In this document: positions 1 through 8,450 of the stretch, piece after piece | How the letters are laid out: each line of letters begins with the position of its first letter | Numbering within the stretch: position 1 is the stretch's first letter | Assembly: GCA_964581385.1 (NCBI GenBank) | Contig: CAZOOK010000033.1 | Span: 1 to 59,740 of the forward strand | Length of the DNA: 59,740 nt | Reading direction: 5' to 3' | Source of the DNA: CAZOOK01 sp964581385 | GTDB lineage: Bacteria > Pseudomonadota > Gammaproteobacteria > Nevskiales > Nevskiaceae | Program-made: the position numbers and the translations under genes | The notes under the pieces: generated by a model | Told to the model about the DNA's origin: nothing | Database searches by the model: none | Seen by the model: the letters and a program-made list of their open reading frames with translations, nothing else

Positions 1-1340
1 CTTTCGCGCAGCCGCTTCAATGCGACGGCGGCGACGGCCTTGTCGATAGCGACGTAGCTGCGGGTTTCATAAGTGTTGATCTTGCCGACCACCTCGGCGG
101 GCAAGCCGGCATCCCCGGTGAGTGCGCCGAGAATGTCGCCGGGACGCATCTTGTCGCGGCGGCCGCCGTCGATGCACAAGGTCACTTTGGTTGCCGGAAC
201 CGGTGCGTCCTTCGGCTGCGCCGACAGATCCAGCTGCTGCAGTTTGATCGGCTGCTGCAAGCGCGCTGCGAGCGGAGCAATGCGGCTGCGCTCTTTGGGT
301 GAGCACAGGTGCAGCGCCAGACCGGTGCGGCCGGCACGGCCGGTGCGGCCCACGCGATGCACGTGCACATCGGGATCATTCGGCAACTCGTAGCTGATGA
401 CGGCGGCGAGTTCCTTGATATCCAGACCACGCGCCGCGACATCGGTGGCCACCATGACGCGAGAACTGCCGTTGGCGAAGCGCACCAGCACTTCATCGCG
501 ATCGCGCTGATCGACATCGCCGTGCAGTTCCAGCACCGAGAAGCCGCGCTTGCCGAGCTGCGCGGCGACTTCCTTGGCGTCGTTCTTGGTGTGGCAGAAG
601 ACCAACGCCGATTCCGGACGATGCACGCTGAGCAGATGAGCCAGTCCGTCGACGCGCCGTGCGTAGTCCACTTCGTAGAAGTGCTGCTCCACCTGCGCGC
701 TGGTCGGGGCGTTGTCGATGCTCACTTCCACCGGCTCTTTCTGCAGACGCCGGCTGACTGCGCGTACTGCATCCGGAAAAGTCGCCGAAAACATCAGCGT
801 CTGTCGCTGCGGCGGGGTGCGGGCGATGATCTCGCGGCTGGCTTCGGCAAAGTCGGAATCGAGCATGCGGTCCGCTTCATCCAGCACCAGCACTTTGAGA
901 TGCGACAGATCCAGGGTTTCCTTGACCAAGTGCTCCTGCACGCGCCCGGCCATTCCCACGATGATGTGCGGAGGATGTTCCAGCGAGGCGATCTGCGGAC
1001 GCAGTGCGATGCCGCCGTTGAGCATCAGCAGCTTGATATTGGGCATCATGCGCGCCAGCCGTCGAATTTCCTTGGCGATCTGGTCCGCCAGTTCGCGCGT
1101 CGGGCACAGCACCAGCGCCTGCACCTGGGTCAACGCCGGATCGATGCGCGACAGCAGGCCCAGGCCGTAGGCCGCGGTCTTACCGCTGCCGGTGCGCGCC
1201 TGCCCGATGACATCGCGACCCTTCAGGATCAACGGCAGGCTCTGCGCCTGAATCGGCGTCATCTCCTTGTATTCCAGCGATTCCAGCGCCTGCAGCAGCG
1301 CAGGATTGAGGGCCAGGGTCGAGAACGACTTATTTTCCAC
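1..1340 (-). CDS. dbpA: ATP-dependent RNA helicase DbpA (3' end cut by window edge)
   Basis: DEAD-box helicase that in its family acts on 23S rRNA during 50S subunit assembly. Reading leftwards from a GTG at 1340 (an in-frame TGA lies two codons upstream) the protein shows the Q motif (MTPIQAQ), Walker A ARTGSGKT (about residues 48-55), PTRELADQ, DEAD (about 154-157), SAT (about 185-187), ARGLD and HRVGRTGRAGR. The C-terminus has CIDGGRRDKMRPGDILGALTG-like sequence, the DbpA-specific RNA-binding domain, which separates it from RhlE and SrmB. The last residues lie outside the window. Odd point: the usual TPGR motif (Ib) reads MAGR near residue 130. No strong ribosome site precedes the GTG. Confidence 0.93.
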   Translation of the reverse strand, partial: MENKSFSTLALNPALLQALESLEYKEMTPIQAQSLPLILKGRDVIGQARTGSGKTAAYGLGLLSRIDPALTQVQALVLCPTRELADQIAKEIRRLARMMPNIKLLMLNGGIALRPQIASLEHPPHIIVGMAGRVQEHLVKETLDLSHLKVLVLDEADRMLDSDFAEASREIIARTPPQRQTLMFSATFPDAVRAVSRRLQKEPVEVSIDNAPTSAQVEQHFYEVDYARRVDGLAHLLSVHRPESALVFCHTKNDAKEVAAQLGKRGFSVLELHGDVDQRDRDEVLVRFANGSSRVMVATDVAARGLDIKELAAVISYELPNDPDVHVHRVGRTGRAGRTGLALHLCSPKERSRIAPLAARLQQPIKLQQLDLSAQPKDAPVPATKVTLCIDGGRRDKMRPGDILGALTGDAGLPAEVVGKINTYETRSYVAIDKAVAAVALKRLRE

Positions 1341-1425
1341 ACATCACCCGATGAACCAATGAACTGCCGGCGACGCCGGTCAGAACGTGTAGTGTGAGGC
1401 CAACTGCGATTCCGAGTCAGGAGAT

Positions 1426-2229
1426 TCACTTCTTCCGAAACAGCATCAGCGAAAACGCCGCTTCGGTTCGTAGTGATTCATTCATCTCTAACGCGGCACG
1501 CTTTTCCGGTTTTGCCTTCCACACATACGGGGTCATCAGCAGCAATTGCCGCAGGCTCTGCTGCGTCAGACTCAGCGGGAAACGCACTTCCTGCCGGCTG
1601 CGCAAATCAAACTGCGCTTCAAAGCCAGCCAAGAACTTATCCGGCTCATGTGCGTGGACTTCGTCGAATAATCCCTGACGAACGCTCCAGAGATGGTCTG
1701 GAGCAGGTGTGACCACCAAAACATGAGCACCCGGTTTCAGCACACGATGCATCTCCTCGATGTGCAGCTGACTGAACAGGCTGCTGACGATATCCATCGA
1801 AGCGTCGGCAATGGGCAGAACGGCGCCGCTGGCAACCAGCCACGTGATCCCGCGAAACTGCTTGGCGGCGAGCTGAATTGCGGGTTTGGCGATGTCCAGA
1901 CCGGTGACGTCAGGGACGATCCCCGTCAGCGCACTGGTGTAATAGCCTTCGCCACACCCGATATCGAGCAGATTTTGCGCTCGCAGTGGTGCCAGCAGCG
2001 GCAGCAGCGCATCTCGCAGCGGTTGGTAATGCCCGGCGCGCAAAAACTCCCGCCGGGCCTTCACCATGTCCGGGTTATCACCAGGCTCACGGCTGTTTTT
2101 ATGCTGCACCACCAGCAGATTTACGTAACCATCGCGGGCGACATCGAAACTGTGACCCCGCGCGCAGATCCACACCTTGGGCTGTCGTTCCAGGACCAGG
2201 AGGCAAAGTGGGCAGACGATCGAGGACAT
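1426..2229 (-). CDS. rlmA: 23S rRNA (guanine-N1)-methyltransferase RlmA
   Basis: SAM-dependent methyltransferase of the RlmA family, which in enterobacteria methylates G745 of 23S rRNA. The 267-residue product matches the usual length. The N-terminus holds the zinc-binding cluster (CPLC, then C..GHSFD), followed by the conserved NSREPGDN segment typical of the family and the SAM motif LLDIGCGEGYYT. The start is the ATG at 2229, because the zinc finger begins six residues later and the open frame upstream encodes unrelated sequence. It lies 34 bases after the LpxR-like gene on the same strand and may be co-transcribed with it. Confidence 0.9.
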   Translation of the reverse strand: MSSIVCPLCLLVLERQPKVWICARGHSFDVARDGYVNLLVVQHKNSREPGDNPDMVKARREFLRAGHYQPLRDALLPLLAPLRAQNLLDIGCGEGYYTSALTGIVPDVTGLDIAKPAIQLAAKQFRGITWLVASGAVLPIADASMDIVSSLFSQLHIEEMHRVLKPGAHVLVVTPAPDHLWSVRQGLFDEVHAHEPDKFLAGFEAQFDLRSRQEVRFPLSLTQQSLRQLLLMTPYVWKAKPEKRAALEMNESLRTEAAFSLMLFRKK

Positions 2230-2263
2230 AGCGCAAACGTCAGGCGTGAGCGAATCAGAAGCA

Positions 2264-3298
2264 TCAAAACTGAATTGTAAGCGCTGCCGATCCGAACAGA
2301 TCGGGCCGATTCTGCCCTTCGAACTCGCGCGCGCGGCGGGTTGCGCTGAGGTCGGCCTGGACGTGGCGGCCGAAAAAGATGGAACCGCCGACAAGAACGT
2401 CCGTGACTTCGTTGCGATGTTCGAGTCCAGTCGGCGCGACTTCGTGCGCAGCATCGATAAAGCGGTTGAAAAACACGCGCCGCCCCTGTGCAGCCGTGAA
2501 CAAGTAAAACCCGAAATGGTGCTTGCCGAGAACTTCGTCATCGACCCATGACGAGCCCGACAGCGCCGGCCGGATGTGGTCGGGACCATAGTCGGCCTTG
2601 AGCGCATTGCCGAAACGCAGCATCAACCCGGCGTCGGCGTACTGCATAACGCTGCCGGCGCTGATGCCGGCTTCCGGCACGGCATCGATTCCCCAGCGAT
2701 CGCCAAACGATAGGCCGATACGCTCGTGATGCTCATATGAAAACTGGAACGCACCGCGGTTGCGAAGCTGCTGGCTCCAGCCGTTGGCCGAGCCGAAACC
2801 GAACACACGATGAAAACCATCCTGTGCGCCTCGACCGAAGGCATCGGGGCCAATGACTCCAGCCAGCACTTCGAGCTTGTCGAGCCGGCGCCCGCTGTTT
2901 TCCTGCAACAGGCCGGCGCCGGTATATACCCATGCCGCATAGGGCCGGTCGCGCGGATCCGGAATCGTGAGATTCAGATCTTCCGGCGTGAATACGCTCT
3001 GACCGAACGCGATCCATTCGAGGCGGCGGCGACCGCCGGGCCGGTACATCGGTAAGACAATACCGACCGCGTCGAAAGTACGGTCGAGAACATCACCGGG
3101 CCGCGGCTCCGGCAGCAGCCCGGTAATGCGCAAGCCCTGGGTGTAGTGCCGATCCTGCCCTGAAACGGTGCCGTCGTTGTCGTCGAGCAGCTCCCAGCGG
3201 GATGCGTCATCCGCCGCCCGCGCAGTTAGAGAAGTGCCGCAAACGGCCACAAGAACAAGGGCGAAAGCGGTCGCCAACCGTAAAATTGCCCGCATCAT
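2264..3298 (-). CDS. LpxR-family lipid A deacylase / DUF2219 outer-membrane protein
   Basis: Predicted outer-membrane beta-barrel of the LpxR (DUF2219) family; characterised members remove the 3'-acyloxyacyl group from lipid A. The 344-residue product has a signal peptide ending around TARAADD, then the family-typical N-terminal stretch with DDND and DRHYTQGLRIT, RPYAAWVYTG, and a C-terminal aromatic ending (LTIQF) as in outer-membrane barrels. Two adjacent ATGs (3298 and 3295) precede the signal sequence; I chose the first. It is divergent from ubiE across about 170 bases. The family assignment is good; deacylase activity is inferred. Confidence 0.82.
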   Translation of the reverse strand: MMRAILRLATAFALVLVAVCGTSLTARAADDASRWELLDDNDGTVSGQDRHYTQGLRITGLLPEPRPGDVLDRTFDAVGIVLPMYRPGGRRRLEWIAFGQSVFTPEDLNLTIPDPRDRPYAAWVYTGAGLLQENSGRRLDKLEVLAGVIGPDAFGRGAQDGFHRVFGFGSANGWSQQLRNRGAFQFSYEHHERIGLSFGDRWGIDAVPEAGISAGSVMQYADAGLMLRFGNALKADYGPDHIRPALSGSSWVDDEVLGKHHFGFYLFTAAQGRRVFFNRFIDAAHEVAPTGLEHRNEVTDVLVGGSIFFGRHVQADLSATRRAREFEGQNRPDLFGSAALTIQF

Positions 3299-3468
3299 TC
3301 TGTCCAGGCGCAGTCTTCCGCAAACCTTGCGGACCACGCAGCAATGTTGCCACCACCTCCGCGCTGCCCTTACGGAGACCAATGGCTCAGAGAATCCGGA
3401 GCGGCGCACCCCAACCAGCACCATCCGTTGCTGCGATAATAAGGTTTCTTCCAGTCGCACGCAGAACC

Positions 3469-4224
3469 ATGCCCAAGGGAAAAGACGGCTATACGCACTT
3501 CGGCTACGAGGACGTGCCAGTCGCCGAAAAGCAGAAACGCGTCGGCGCCGTGTTTTCGTCCGTCGCGCAGCGCTACGACGTGATGAACGATCTCATGTCA
3601 CTTGGCATCCATCGCATATGGAAGCGCTTTACGATCGATCTCGCGGCGGTGCGTCCCGGCGAGCGGGTGCTCGACATCGCTGGCGGCACCGGCGACCTGA
3701 CGCGCGAATTCCGTCGCCAGGTCGGCGCGCAGGGACTGGCGATTCTCTCCGACATCAATGCCGAAATGCTCGGCCAGGGCCGCGCGCGGCTCACCGATCG
3801 CGGCATCGTCGATGTGCCGCTGGTGCAGGCGAACGCCGAAAAGCTGCCGTTCGCAGACGGGATTTTCGACTGCGTCACCATCGGCTTCGGTCTGCGCAAT
3901 GTCACCGACAAGGACGCCGCGCTACGCTCGATCACGCGCGTGCTCAAGCCGGGCGGACGCCTGCTCGTACTCGAGTTTTCGAAGCCGCTCAGCGCCGGTC
4001 TATCCAAGCTATACGACGAATATTCATTCCGAGTGTTGCCGCTGCTGGGCCGCTTCGTCGCCCAGGATGAGGCGAGCTATCGCTATCTTGCCGAATCGAT
4101 CCGCATGCACCCAGACCAGGAAACATTGAAGGGCATGCTGGAAAACGCTGGATTGTCGCGCGTGCAGGTCTATAACCTGACCGGCGGCATCGTCGCCGTG
4201 CATCGGGGTTTTCGGATCGACTGA
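3469..4224 (+). CDS. ubiE: Ubiquinone/menaquinone C-methyltransferase UbiE
   Basis: SAM-dependent C-methyltransferase of ubiquinone (and menaquinone) synthesis. The 251-residue protein starts at the ATG at 3469 (MPKGKDGYTHFGYEDV), giving the usual family length; upstream open frame is not family sequence. Visible motifs are VLDIAGGTGD (residues 67-76), the VQANAEKLPF segment, GFGLRNVTD and RVLKPGGRLLVLEFSKP, all diagnostic of UbiE. The stop overlaps the ubiJ start by one base, and ubiJ overlaps ubiB by four, so the three form one translationally coupled operon. Confidence 0.96.
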   Translation: MPKGKDGYTHFGYEDVPVAEKQKRVGAVFSSVAQRYDVMNDLMSLGIHRIWKRFTIDLAAVRPGERVLDIAGGTGDLTREFRRQVGAQGLAILSDINAEMLGQGRARLTDRGIVDVPLVQANAEKLPFADGIFDCVTIGFGLRNVTDKDAALRSITRVLKPGGRLLVLEFSKPLSAGLSKLYDEYSFRVLPLLGRFVAQDEASYRYLAESIRMHPDQETLKGMLENAGLSRVQVYNLTGGIVAVHRGFRID

Positions 4225-4859
4225 TGTCCACACCGTCGCTGCTGTGCGCCGCCGTCGAAGTGGCGCTGAACCGCTACCTGCGACTGGAACCTGCCGCGCT
4301 GGATGCCTGCGCGAAACTCGAAGGCCGGTCGATCGCGCTACGCGCCGAGGAATTCGATTGGACACTCGTCATCGAACCGATCGCGTCCGGTGTGCGCGTC
4401 ACCGACGCCGACACAGGCACGGCGGATGTCACCTTGTCCGCACCGACGGCACGCTTGCTCGGTTTTGCCCTGCGCACTGCGAGTGGCGAGCGTGGTTTGC
4501 CGCCCGGACTGCGCATCGACGGTGACGCCGAACTGCTCGACCGCTTCGGCCGCATCGTGCTCGGCATTGGTTTCGATCTCGAGGAATTACTCGCCCGTGT
4601 CGTCGGCGACGGCGCCGCGCATCGCGTAGCGGGTGGCTTGCGTGGCTTGTTCGGCTGGAGCCGCAACGCGGTCGACCGGCTCGCGCTCGATACTTCCGAA
4701 TATCTGCGCGAGGAAACCGGCGATCTCGCCGGCGCCGCGGACGCCGAGGAATGGATGGACGCGGTCGATCGCCTGCGTGACGGCACCGATCGGCTGGAGG
4801 CGCGGCTGGCGCGCATCGAGCGCCAGATCGGCAGCGCCGCTCCCGGAAAATCCGCATGA
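4224..4859 (+). CDS. ubiJ: Ubiquinone biosynthesis accessory factor UbiJ (SCP2 domain)
   Basis: Lipid-binding accessory factor; in E. coli UbiJ works with UbiK and the soluble Ubi hydroxylase/methyltransferase complex. The 211-residue protein has an N-terminal SCP2-like domain (about residues 5-120; LSAPTARLLGFAL, GLRIDGDAELL) and a C-terminal helical part with an amphipathic end (RLEARLARIERQI) as in UbiJ. Sequence alone would suggest only 'SCP2 domain protein'; its place between ubiE and ubiB, with overlaps on both sides, makes the UbiJ call firm. Confidence 0.92.
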   Translation: MSTPSLLCAAVEVALNRYLRLEPAALDACAKLEGRSIALRAEEFDWTLVIEPIASGVRVTDADTGTADVTLSAPTARLLGFALRTASGERGLPPGLRIDGDAELLDRFGRIVLGIGFDLEELLARVVGDGAAHRVAGGLRGLFGWSRNAVDRLALDTSEYLREETGDLAGAADAEEWMDAVDRLRDGTDRLEARLARIERQIGSAAPGKSA

Positions 4860-6484
4860 AACTGGCAGAACTCGGACGCGTCTGGCAGATCCTGCGCGTC
4901 GTGCGCCGCTACGGCCTCGGCGAGTTCATCGGCCGCCCGGCGCGCCGACATACCGTTCCGCGCGGCGATCGCTTGCGGCTGGCGCTGGAAGAATTGGGAC
5001 CCGTGTTCGTGAAGTTCGGGCAGGCCTTGTCGACGCGGCCCGATATTCTGCCGCCGGATGTCGCCGTCGAACTCGCGAAATTGCAGGATCGCGTGCCACC
5101 GTTTCCGGGTGTCGAAGCGCGCGCGATCGTCGAGCGCGCACTCGGCAAGCCAGTCGGCGAATTGTTTCTGGATTTCGACGAAACGGCGCTGGCGTCGGCG
5201 TCGGTCGCGCAAGTGCATGCGGCGACGCTGAAGCCCGAAACGCCCGGAGAATCGGGGTTTCAGGTCGTCGTGAAAGTATTGCGCCCCGGCGTCGAGAAGC
5301 AGGTGCAGCGCGATATCGCGCTGCTGCACACGCTCGCCGAGCTCGCCGAGCGCTGGCTGGCGATCGGCAGGCGGCTGCGGCCGCGCGCGGTGGTCGCGGA
5401 ATACGAGAAAATAATCCTCGACGAGCTGGATCTGATGCGCGAGGGCGCCAACTGTTCGCAGCTGCGCCGCAACTGGCTTGGCAGCGAACTCATCTATCAC
5501 CCAATAGTGTTCTGGGATTTCACGCGGCCGGATGTGCTGGTGATGGAACGCATCCATGGCATCAGCATTCGCGAGATGGATCGCCTGCGCGAGCTGAATG
5601 TGAGCTTCAAGGTGCTCGCTGAGCGCGGCGTCGAGATTTTTTTCAAACAAGTGTTCCGCGACAACTTCTTCCACGCCGACATGCATCCCGGCAACATCTT
5701 CGTCGACGCTTCCAATCCCGCACAGCCGAGCTATCTCGCGGTGGATTTCGGCATCGTCGGCTGCCTCACGCACGCCGATCAGCGCTACCTCGCCGAAAAC
5801 TTTCTCGCGTTCTTCAATCGCGACTACAAGCGCATCGCCGAGCTGCATGTCGAATCCGGCTGGATTCCGTCCAACACGCGCGTCGAGGACTTCGAATCCG
5901 CAATCCGTACCGTGTCCGAACCGATCTTCGGCAAGCCGATCAAGGATATTTCGTTCGGCTTCTTTCTGCTGCGCCTGTTCCAGATCGCGCGCCGCTTTAA
6001 CTATCAGGTGCAGCCGCAGCTGGTGCTATTGCAGAAGACGTTGCTGACCGTCGAAGGACTCGGCCGTCAGCTCTATCCCGATCTGGATTTGTGGAAGACC
6101 GCGAAGCCGGTGATGGAGCAATGGATGTGGTCGCGCATCGGCCCGACGGCAACGTTCGCACGCCTGCGCTCGCAGGCACCCGCACTCGTGGAAACCCTGC
6201 CGGAACTTGCGAGCCGCGCGCTCAAACTGCTGCAAAACAGTGGCGGCGAGCGCAGCGCCAATGCCGAAGCGTTGGCTGCGCTGCGCGAGCAGGTGCGGAG
6301 CGCAAATCGGCGTGTCTTGTTCGCCGCCGCCGGCGCAACCGCTTGGCTTGGCGGCATCCTGCTGTATGGACTCACTGCGCACGGTCCGGCGGGTTCGGCA
6401 TCGGCTGGCGCGATCGCGCTATGGACGGCGCTGGCAGCCGGCGGCGCGTGGTGCTGGTCCAGAGCGTTGAAATCGTCCGTGTGA
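4856..6484 (+). CDS. ubiB: UbiB atypical kinase/ATPase of ubiquinone synthesis
   Basis: Membrane-anchored ABC1/ADCK/UbiB-family protein needed for ubiquinone synthesis. The 542-residue product carries the family-defining KxGQ motif (KFGQ, residues 53-56), the alanine-rich loop replacing the glycine loop (ASASVAQ, 113-119), HADMHPGN (273-280) and DFG (297-299). Two C-terminal hydrophobic segments (about 488-510 and 515-535) anchor it in the inner membrane. The start overlaps the ubiJ stop as ATGA. Nothing is unusual in length or motifs. Confidence 0.96.
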   Translation: MKLAELGRVWQILRVVRRYGLGEFIGRPARRHTVPRGDRLRLALEELGPVFVKFGQALSTRPDILPPDVAVELAKLQDRVPPFPGVEARAIVERALGKPVGELFLDFDETALASASVAQVHAATLKPETPGESGFQVVVKVLRPGVEKQVQRDIALLHTLAELAERWLAIGRRLRPRAVVAEYEKIILDELDLMREGANCSQLRRNWLGSELIYHPIVFWDFTRPDVLVMERIHGISIREMDRLRELNVSFKVLAERGVEIFFKQVFRDNFFHADMHPGNIFVDASNPAQPSYLAVDFGIVGCLTHADQRYLAENFLAFFNRDYKRIAELHVESGWIPSNTRVEDFESAIRTVSEPIFGKPIKDISFGFFLLRLFQIARRFNYQVQPQLVLLQKTLLTVEGLGRQLYPDLDLWKTAKPVMEQWMWSRIGPTATFARLRSQAPALVETLPELASRALKLLQNSGGERSANAEALAALREQVRSANRRVLFAAAGATAWLGGILLYGLTAHGPAGSASAGAIALWTALAAGGAWCWSRALKSSV

Positions 6485-6546
6485 AGCGTGGCTTCGGCTC
6501 ACGGGCATCCCATATTCGTTCAATCTCAATCAACCAAGGTCAATAC

Positions 6547-6921
6547 ATGAACAAGCTGCTCAAACCCCTGCTGATGTCGCTGCGCCTCGACGGCCTGATC
6601 GTACTGGTTCTCGGAGTGCTGTTCTGGACCGGCAAGGCTTTGAGCCTGGCGCCGATTCACATGATTCTCGGTGCGCTGCTGGTATTGCAGGTATGGATCG
6701 TCGCCGGCATCGCGGCGAAAGCGGGCGTCGCCATCAGCCGCGTCGCGCTGGTCGTGGTCTGGGGTCTGATCGTGCTTGCCGTCGGTGGCATGCACATGCA
6801 GTGGCTGCCGGGCCCGCTGCACTGGATCATTCAGCTTGTGCATCTATTGCTGGGTCTGAGCCTGATGGCACAGGCAGAGGTTCTGGGCATGAAAATCAAG
6901 GCGAGCACCCGCGCTGTTTGA
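6547..6921 (+). CDS. Small four-helix membrane protein of unknown function
   Basis: Not recognised. The 124-residue protein starts at an ATG preceded by AAGG with seven bases between. It has four predicted membrane segments (about residues 15-32, 36-56, 62-80 and 88-106) joined by very short loops, a basic N-terminus and a basic tail (KIKASTRAV). It follows ubiB by 62 bases on the same strand and ends just before the terminator at 6938-6966, so it may be the last gene of the ubi transcript. No function is inferred. Confidence 0.7.
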   Translation: MNKLLKPLLMSLRLDGLIVLVLGVLFWTGKALSLAPIHMILGALLVLQVWIVAGIAAKAGVAISRVALVVVWGLIVLAVGGMHMQWLPGPLHWIIQLVHLLLGLSLMAQAEVLGMKIKASTRAV

Positions 6922-6937
6922 ATGGCGGCAGACAAAT

Positions 6938-6966
6938 AAAAACGCCGGCACGATGCCGGCGTTTTT
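6938..6966. terminator. Bidirectional intrinsic terminator
   Basis: Perfect 13-base inverted repeat (arms 6938-6950 and 6954-6966, loop cga). The GC-rich stem GCCGGC is flanked by A-tract and T-tract, so it can terminate both the rightward ubi/membrane-protein transcript and the leftward protease transcript that ends at 6980. Confidence 0.93.
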
Positions 6967-6979
6967 ATTGAAGCGCGCT

Positions 6980-8323
6980 TTATCGCTGCGCGATCGACAA
7001 ACCCTTCAGCAGGTTCAGCGCCTCGAACAAGGCAAAGTCCGTCTGCGCCAACTGCTGTTCACTGGACGCGGCCTTCTTATCGTCGGCCTGCTGCTGCTCG
7101 GTCTTCGTCGTGTCCTTGTCCTTCTGATCCGGGTTATCGAGACGGCCCGCGAGATCCGCTTCGTGAATGCCGGCAGTGTCTGCGCCGTCACCATCCGCTT
7201 TGGCGATCTTCAGCGGCGCGACTTCGATGTCCGGCTTGATGCCTTCGGCCTGGATCGAACGGCCCGACGGCGTGTAATAGCGCGCCGTCGTCAGCTTGAT
7301 CGCGGATTCGTTGGCCAGCGGGAGAATCGTCTGCACCGAGCCCTTACCAAAGGTCTTGGTGCCGATCAGGATCGCGCGGTGATTGTCCTGCAGCGCGCCG
7401 GCGACGATCTCAGCAGCGGAAGCGCTGCCGCCGTTGACGAGCACCACCAATGGCCTGCCTTCGAGCGCGTCGCCGGAGGTCGCGTCGAATTCACGGTTCG
7501 AATCCGGCACCCGGCCTTTCATGCTGACGATGACGCCTTTTTCGATAAATTCGTCCGACACATCCACCGCGGCGTTTAGAACGCCGCCCGGATTGTTACG
7601 CAGATCCAGCACCAAACCCTTGAGGTGACCGCCCGACGCTTTCTTGAGCTTCTCCAGCTCATCGTCGAGATTCTTGCCGGTACCCGTCTGGAACTGTGAA
7701 ATACGCAGATAGCCGTAGCCTGGTTCGACAATGCGGCCGCGCACGCTCAGCAGTTTGATGATTTCGCGCTTGAGTTCGAGCACCAACGGCTGCGGAGTAT
7801 TCTCGCGTACGATGGTCAGCGTCACCTTGGTGCCGGGCTCGCCTTTCATGCGCGTCACGGCTTCATTTAGCGATAGTCCTTTCACCGGGGTATCGTCGAT
7901 CTTGACGATCAGATCTCCCGACTGGATGCCGGCGCGCGCTGCGGGCGTGTCGTCGATCGGCGCGACCACCCGCACCAAACCATTTTGCGGCTGCACTTCG
8001 ATGCCGAGGCCACCGTACTTGCCGGTGGTCGCGACGTTCATGTCCTTGAATTCCTGCTTGTCGAGATACGCCGAATGCGGATCGAGCCCCGACAGCATGC
8101 CGCGCACGGCGTTTTCGAGCAGCGTGCGATCTTCGACCGGCTCGACGTAATCGACCTTCACCAGATTGAGGATTTCGGCGAAGGTTTGCAGGTCGCGTAG
8201 CGGTAATTGATCGCCGTCGGCTTGCCGCTCTGCCCAAACGCCGTGGGTCAGGGCCGCACCGACGCCGATAATCACGCCCGCGATCAATGTGAGAGGCAGG
8301 CTCAGCTTGGAAGAAACGGACAT
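6980..8323 (-). CDS. S41-family C-terminal processing peptidase (CtpA-like)
   Basis: Periplasmic tail-specific serine protease. From the ATG at 8323 the protein has 447 residues: an N-terminal signal or anchor helix (about 8-28), the GMLSGLDPHSAYL segment, a PDZ domain (about 103-175; GGLGIEV, GDLIVKIDD), then the S41 catalytic domain with LDLRNNPGG and the Ser-Lys pair. VNGGSASAAEI gives nucleophile Ser302 and GTKTFGKGSVQ gives Lys327; the spacing of 25 matches characterised CtpB and Prc. The tail is Asp/Lys/Gln-rich (DKDTTKTEQQQADDKK) and probably disordered. An upstream in-frame codon at 8389 is possible but would spoil the signal sequence. Confidence 0.93.
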   Translation of the reverse strand: MSVSSKLSLPLTLIAGVIIGVGAALTHGVWAERQADGDQLPLRDLQTFAEILNLVKVDYVEPVEDRTLLENAVRGMLSGLDPHSAYLDKQEFKDMNVATTGKYGGLGIEVQPQNGLVRVVAPIDDTPAARAGIQSGDLIVKIDDTPVKGLSLNEAVTRMKGEPGTKVTLTIVRENTPQPLVLELKREIIKLLSVRGRIVEPGYGYLRISQFQTGTGKNLDDELEKLKKASGGHLKGLVLDLRNNPGGVLNAAVDVSDEFIEKGVIVSMKGRVPDSNREFDATSGDALEGRPLVVLVNGGSASAAEIVAGALQDNHRAILIGTKTFGKGSVQTILPLANESAIKLTTARYYTPSGRSIQAEGIKPDIEVAPLKIAKADGDGADTAGIHEADLAGRLDNPDQKDKDTTKTEQQQADDKKAASSEQQLAQTDFALFEALNLLKGLSIAQR

Positions 8324-8450
8324 GAAGGCTCGAAAATGGAAGTCGTTATAGGAATCGAAGATATCACAGCGCCAATGCTTGGACCGCACCGCCAGACCGC
8401 CGGTTCAGCGGTGCGGATTGCTGATTTATCGCCAAGCCCGCCAATTGGCT

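Noticed and set aside
309..1397. Plus-strand open frame of 362 codons opposite dbpA
   Set aside because: The minus strand encodes a complete set of DEAD-box motifs; the plus frame has none.
4274..5848. Minus-strand open frame of 524 codons opposite ubiJ-ubiB
   Set aside because: Lies opposite well-supported coupled genes and shows no family motif or ribosome site.
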